Position numbers and translations under genes: made by a program | Assembly (NCBI GenBank): GCA_029856445.1 | Contig: JAHQWY010000211.1 | Location: 1-6,511 of the forward strand | From: Promethearchaeia archaeon | GTDB taxonomy: Archaea; Asgardarchaeota; Lokiarchaeia; Sigyniarchaeales; SOKP01 | Reading direction: 5' to 3' | Length of the DNA: 6,511 bases | Notes under the pieces: model-generated | The model's database searches: none | Told to the model about the DNA's origin: nothing | The model's input: the letters and a program-made list of their open reading frames with translations, nothing else | In this document: positions 6,001-6,511 of the stretch, piece after piece | Layout: every line of letters begins with the position of its first letter | Numbering within the stretch: position 1 is the stretch's first letter

Positions 6001-6511
6001 TTATCGGCAACAATGGGCATATATCACATATTCATATGATGGTAATTATTTAAGAGCTTATGCGGATGGTGAGTTCAGTAGTAGTTATTATATTGGGGGA
6101 TTTCCGTTAATCGCAGATTCAAGCAGTTTTTATTTAGGTAGATTTAACAGTTTTAAAGGATTTTTAGATGAATTTCGCGTTTCAAGTGTATCAAGATCTG
6201 ATGGATGGATTGCTACGGAATACAATAATCAATACAGTCCTAATACTTTTTATAATGTAAGTGATGAGGAGCATTCAAAACCGATATTATTTGTTGATGC
6301 TCAAATCAACGCTGTAGATTTATATGGTAACCTCTTATCAAATATAACCATTTCTATTTATCAAAATATCGATTTAATTAAGAGCGATATTACTAATGAC
6401 AATGGTTCTGTCTTATTTACTGACATTATCGAAGGAGAATATAATTTCACAGCAACCATAAGCTCAACTATTGCTAACATAACTGAGTTTGTGAACGTTA
6501 CCCCTCAAGCA
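2957..6511 (+). CDS. Secreted surface protein with three DUF2341-LamG modules (3' partial)
   Basis: The frame is open for 1185 codons from ATG 2957 to the right edge, with no internal stop or frameshift. An in-frame TGA at 2948-2950 makes this ATG the earliest possible start. Residues 1-31 form a Sec-type signal peptide: basic MKTSRNHIKTIKKR, then hydrophobic LSLLLIVLIFPLIM. A Thr/Glu-rich linker follows to about residue 70. Three tandem modules start at 73, 417 and 772. Each has a DUF2341 domain (DGDDI at 111, 455 and 810; WLDH at 123, 467 and 822; a Y/HYGN strand; GVW at the end) joined to a LamG/concanavalin A-like domain ending in an (E/D)E(F/V)R(I/V)SS...RS..W motif. From about 1107 a Cna-B/carboxypeptidase-regulatory-like domain begins. 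About 18 N-x-S/T sequons and a single cysteine (C870) fit an extracellular glycoprotein. Glycan binding or adhesion is inferred from LamG domains. The missing C-terminus probably holds the membrane anchor. Confidence 0.93.
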   Translation, partial: MKTSRNHIKTIKKRIEGLSLLLIVLIFPLIMSSPLFSNLYNTDSTEYIEDKTNETTELSPKISAPFNAHYFNYYKVITIDHNQVSGTSGHINFPFLLSIYDTDLRFDVQSDGDDIGFSLNNVWLDHEIEVFNQTYSPTHARLVVWMRIPALSVSIDTNIRMYYGNNTMTSRQNPQGVWDSNYEAVYHMNQNPSTSSVLDSTANNYDLTPGSGFVSGDLVDGIYGKAIEFGNVNTQYLEITSGFSNPSSSLSLEMSFSPQLFNAYQRYFTARWSYPDLRLPESNIITTRIRNNLGNVSSTASTFDAWLDQYYHFVMTWQGESVGRQKHYLNGTLIEDDYDAEALGTSSSWTGFNLGSDTDHTDPIGAFIEEFRISSNARSAGWYATEFNNQYNPGSFYTIGAEQEVVWEPPNANYFAYYKFITIDQSEVTGTGIHTNFPFLFSFTDENLRYHAQPDGDDIAFAVDGDWLDHDILLFDQTYNTTHAELIVWVQIPYLYTIKDTVITMFYGNSTMSSREDPEGVWDSGYAAVYHLDDDFLDSTSNNRDGTNTGSVDAPGIIGDGQDFEHDDGSDNINIGTWSVSGYKITIQSWVKYESFDSVWSGYSDARVLSKNSGTSDGTEYHVWMLGTYDMGTGGPYNLRGRIKTGISDGTGTTTVEATDPAGYLVTDTWYLMTIKYDGSNIYLALDGNTVLTQSKTGPLRENSWPITIGNSPTGDRPIDAIIDEVRISSIIRSDDWLKTEYDNQKDPTSFGTVGEENILNEDPPNALDFDYHKVITIDHTKIDGTGSHMNFPILISILDEDLRFDVQNDGDDIAFSLDGQWLDHQIELFNQTYSSSQAQLIAWVRIPFLSTVVNTSIIMHYGNNSMSSCQNPEGVWVGYQSVWHLNEQSGSGYYINDSTLNGYNGSPFGTQFLDSGQIDGARSFSGTGDNRIIIDRGSEFFDGDNMFTFSFWVFPNYASDLEWEAMTDRYVFSKTSSIRMSRLWRQNFLPAGEGRYQADIEFDTVGTTYLNVAVYRQQWAYITYSYDGNYLRAYADGEFSSSYYIGGFPLIADSSSFYLGRFNSFKGFLDEFRVSSVSRSDGWIATEYNNQYSPNTFYNVSDEEHSKPILFVDAQINAVDLYGNLLSNITISIYQNIDLIKSDITNDNGSVLFTDIIEGEYNFTATISSTIANITEFVNVTPQA
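3173..4168 (+). repeat. DUF2341-LamG module 1
   Basis: This is residues 73-404. The DUF2341 part (73-188) runs from YYKVITIDH through QSDGDDIGFSL, WLDHEIEVFNQTY, RMYYGNNTM and GVWDS. The LamG part (189-404) opens with LDSTANNYDLTPGSG and ends EEFRISSNARSAGW and FYTIGAEQE. Its core strands (SLSLEMSFSP) depart from the usual LamG pattern more than those of the other two modules. The linker to module 2 contains EPPNANYF. Confidence 0.85.
4205..5227 (+). repeat. DUF2341-LamG module 2
   Basis: This is residues 417-757. The DUF2341 part (417-532) has YYKFITID, QPDGDDIAFAV, WLDHDILLFDQTY, TMFYGNSTM and GVWDSGYAAVYHL. The LamG part (533-757) has a typical start (LDDDFLDSTSNNRDGT), a core strand ITIQSWVKYE, a WYLMTIKYDGSNIYLALDG strand pair and an ending DEVRISSIIRSDDW. 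This is the most canonical LamG of the three. The linker to module 3 contains EDPPNAL, echoing the module 1-2 linker. Confidence 0.85.
5270..6271 (+). repeat. DUF2341-LamG module 3
   Basis: This is residues 772-1105. The DUF2341 part (772-886) has YHKVITIDH, QNDGDDIAFSL, WLDHQIELFNQTY, IMHYGNNSM and GVWVGYQSVWHL. By eye about 60% of positions match module 1 over the DUF2341 part. It differs from both others in having C870 where they have Arg and VG instead of DS after GVW. The LamG part (887-1105) has MFTFSFWVFP, a WAYITYSYDGNYLRAYADGE strand pair and the ending DEFRVSSVSRSDGW. Confidence 0.85.
6275..6511 (+). other. Start of a Cna-B/carboxypeptidase-regulatory-like domain (cut by window edge)
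   Basis: Residues 1107-1185 change character: ILFVDAQINAVDLYGNLLSN, then ITISIYQN, then a DITNDNGSVLF turn, then EGEYNFTATIS. The order A-D-x-x-G, V/I-x-I-Y, T-x-x-x-G-x-V-x-F, G-x-Y matches prealbumin-like beta-sandwiches of the Cna-B/carboxypeptidase-regulatory type, which serve as stalks in surface proteins. Five N-x-S/T sequons fall within these 79 residues. The domain or a series of them continues beyond the window. Confidence 0.6.

Noticed and set aside
3173..6271. The repeated modules as DNA-level repeats, a CRISPR array or a mobile element
   Set aside because: The similarity is at protein level with many substitutions, periods are about 1 kb, and there are no short exact repeats with spacers, no terminal inverted repeats and no transposase.

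Overview
The window is strongly AT-rich and carries two large genes on the + strand, both cut by the window edges. Nothing supportable is coded on the - strand. The style suggests an Asgard archaeon, most likely Lokiarchaeota-like. It has a TATA-box-like promoter with no clear Shine-Dalgarno site, an oligo-T terminator, giant extracellular proteins rich in N-x-S/T sequons and almost free of cysteine, and a membrane protein whose cytoplasmic half pairs a longin/roadblock-like domain with winged helices. The lineage call is inference from these features and from recalled protein style; no search was run.

Positions 2-2800 hold the 3' part of a gene for a single-pass membrane protein (932 residues visible, start upstream of the window). 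Outside the cell it has about four Ig-like beta-sandwich units. One transmembrane helix and a basic juxtamembrane stretch follow. The cytoplasmic part has an alpha/beta domain that resembles longin/roadblock-type folds, two winged-helix-like domains and a helical tail. It looks like a receptor or adhesin that could pass an outside signal to an inside module.

Positions 2801-2956 are intergenic: an A7T12 terminator-like tract, two TATA-like boxes, a 10-bp palindrome and a short repeated TTACAT motif. The two genes are therefore probably separate transcription units, although they point the same way.

Positions 2957-6511 hold the 5' part of a secreted protein gene, open for 1185 codons to the right edge. 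After a Sec signal peptide and a short Thr/Glu-rich linker come three tandem copies of a roughly 345-residue module. Each module is a DUF2341 domain followed by a LamG/concanavalin A-like domain. The third is followed by the start of a Cna-B/carboxypeptidase-regulatory-like beta-sandwich. It is probably a cell-surface glycan-binding or adhesive protein. Both proteins appear to act at the cell surface; a direct partnership between them is only a guess from adjacency.
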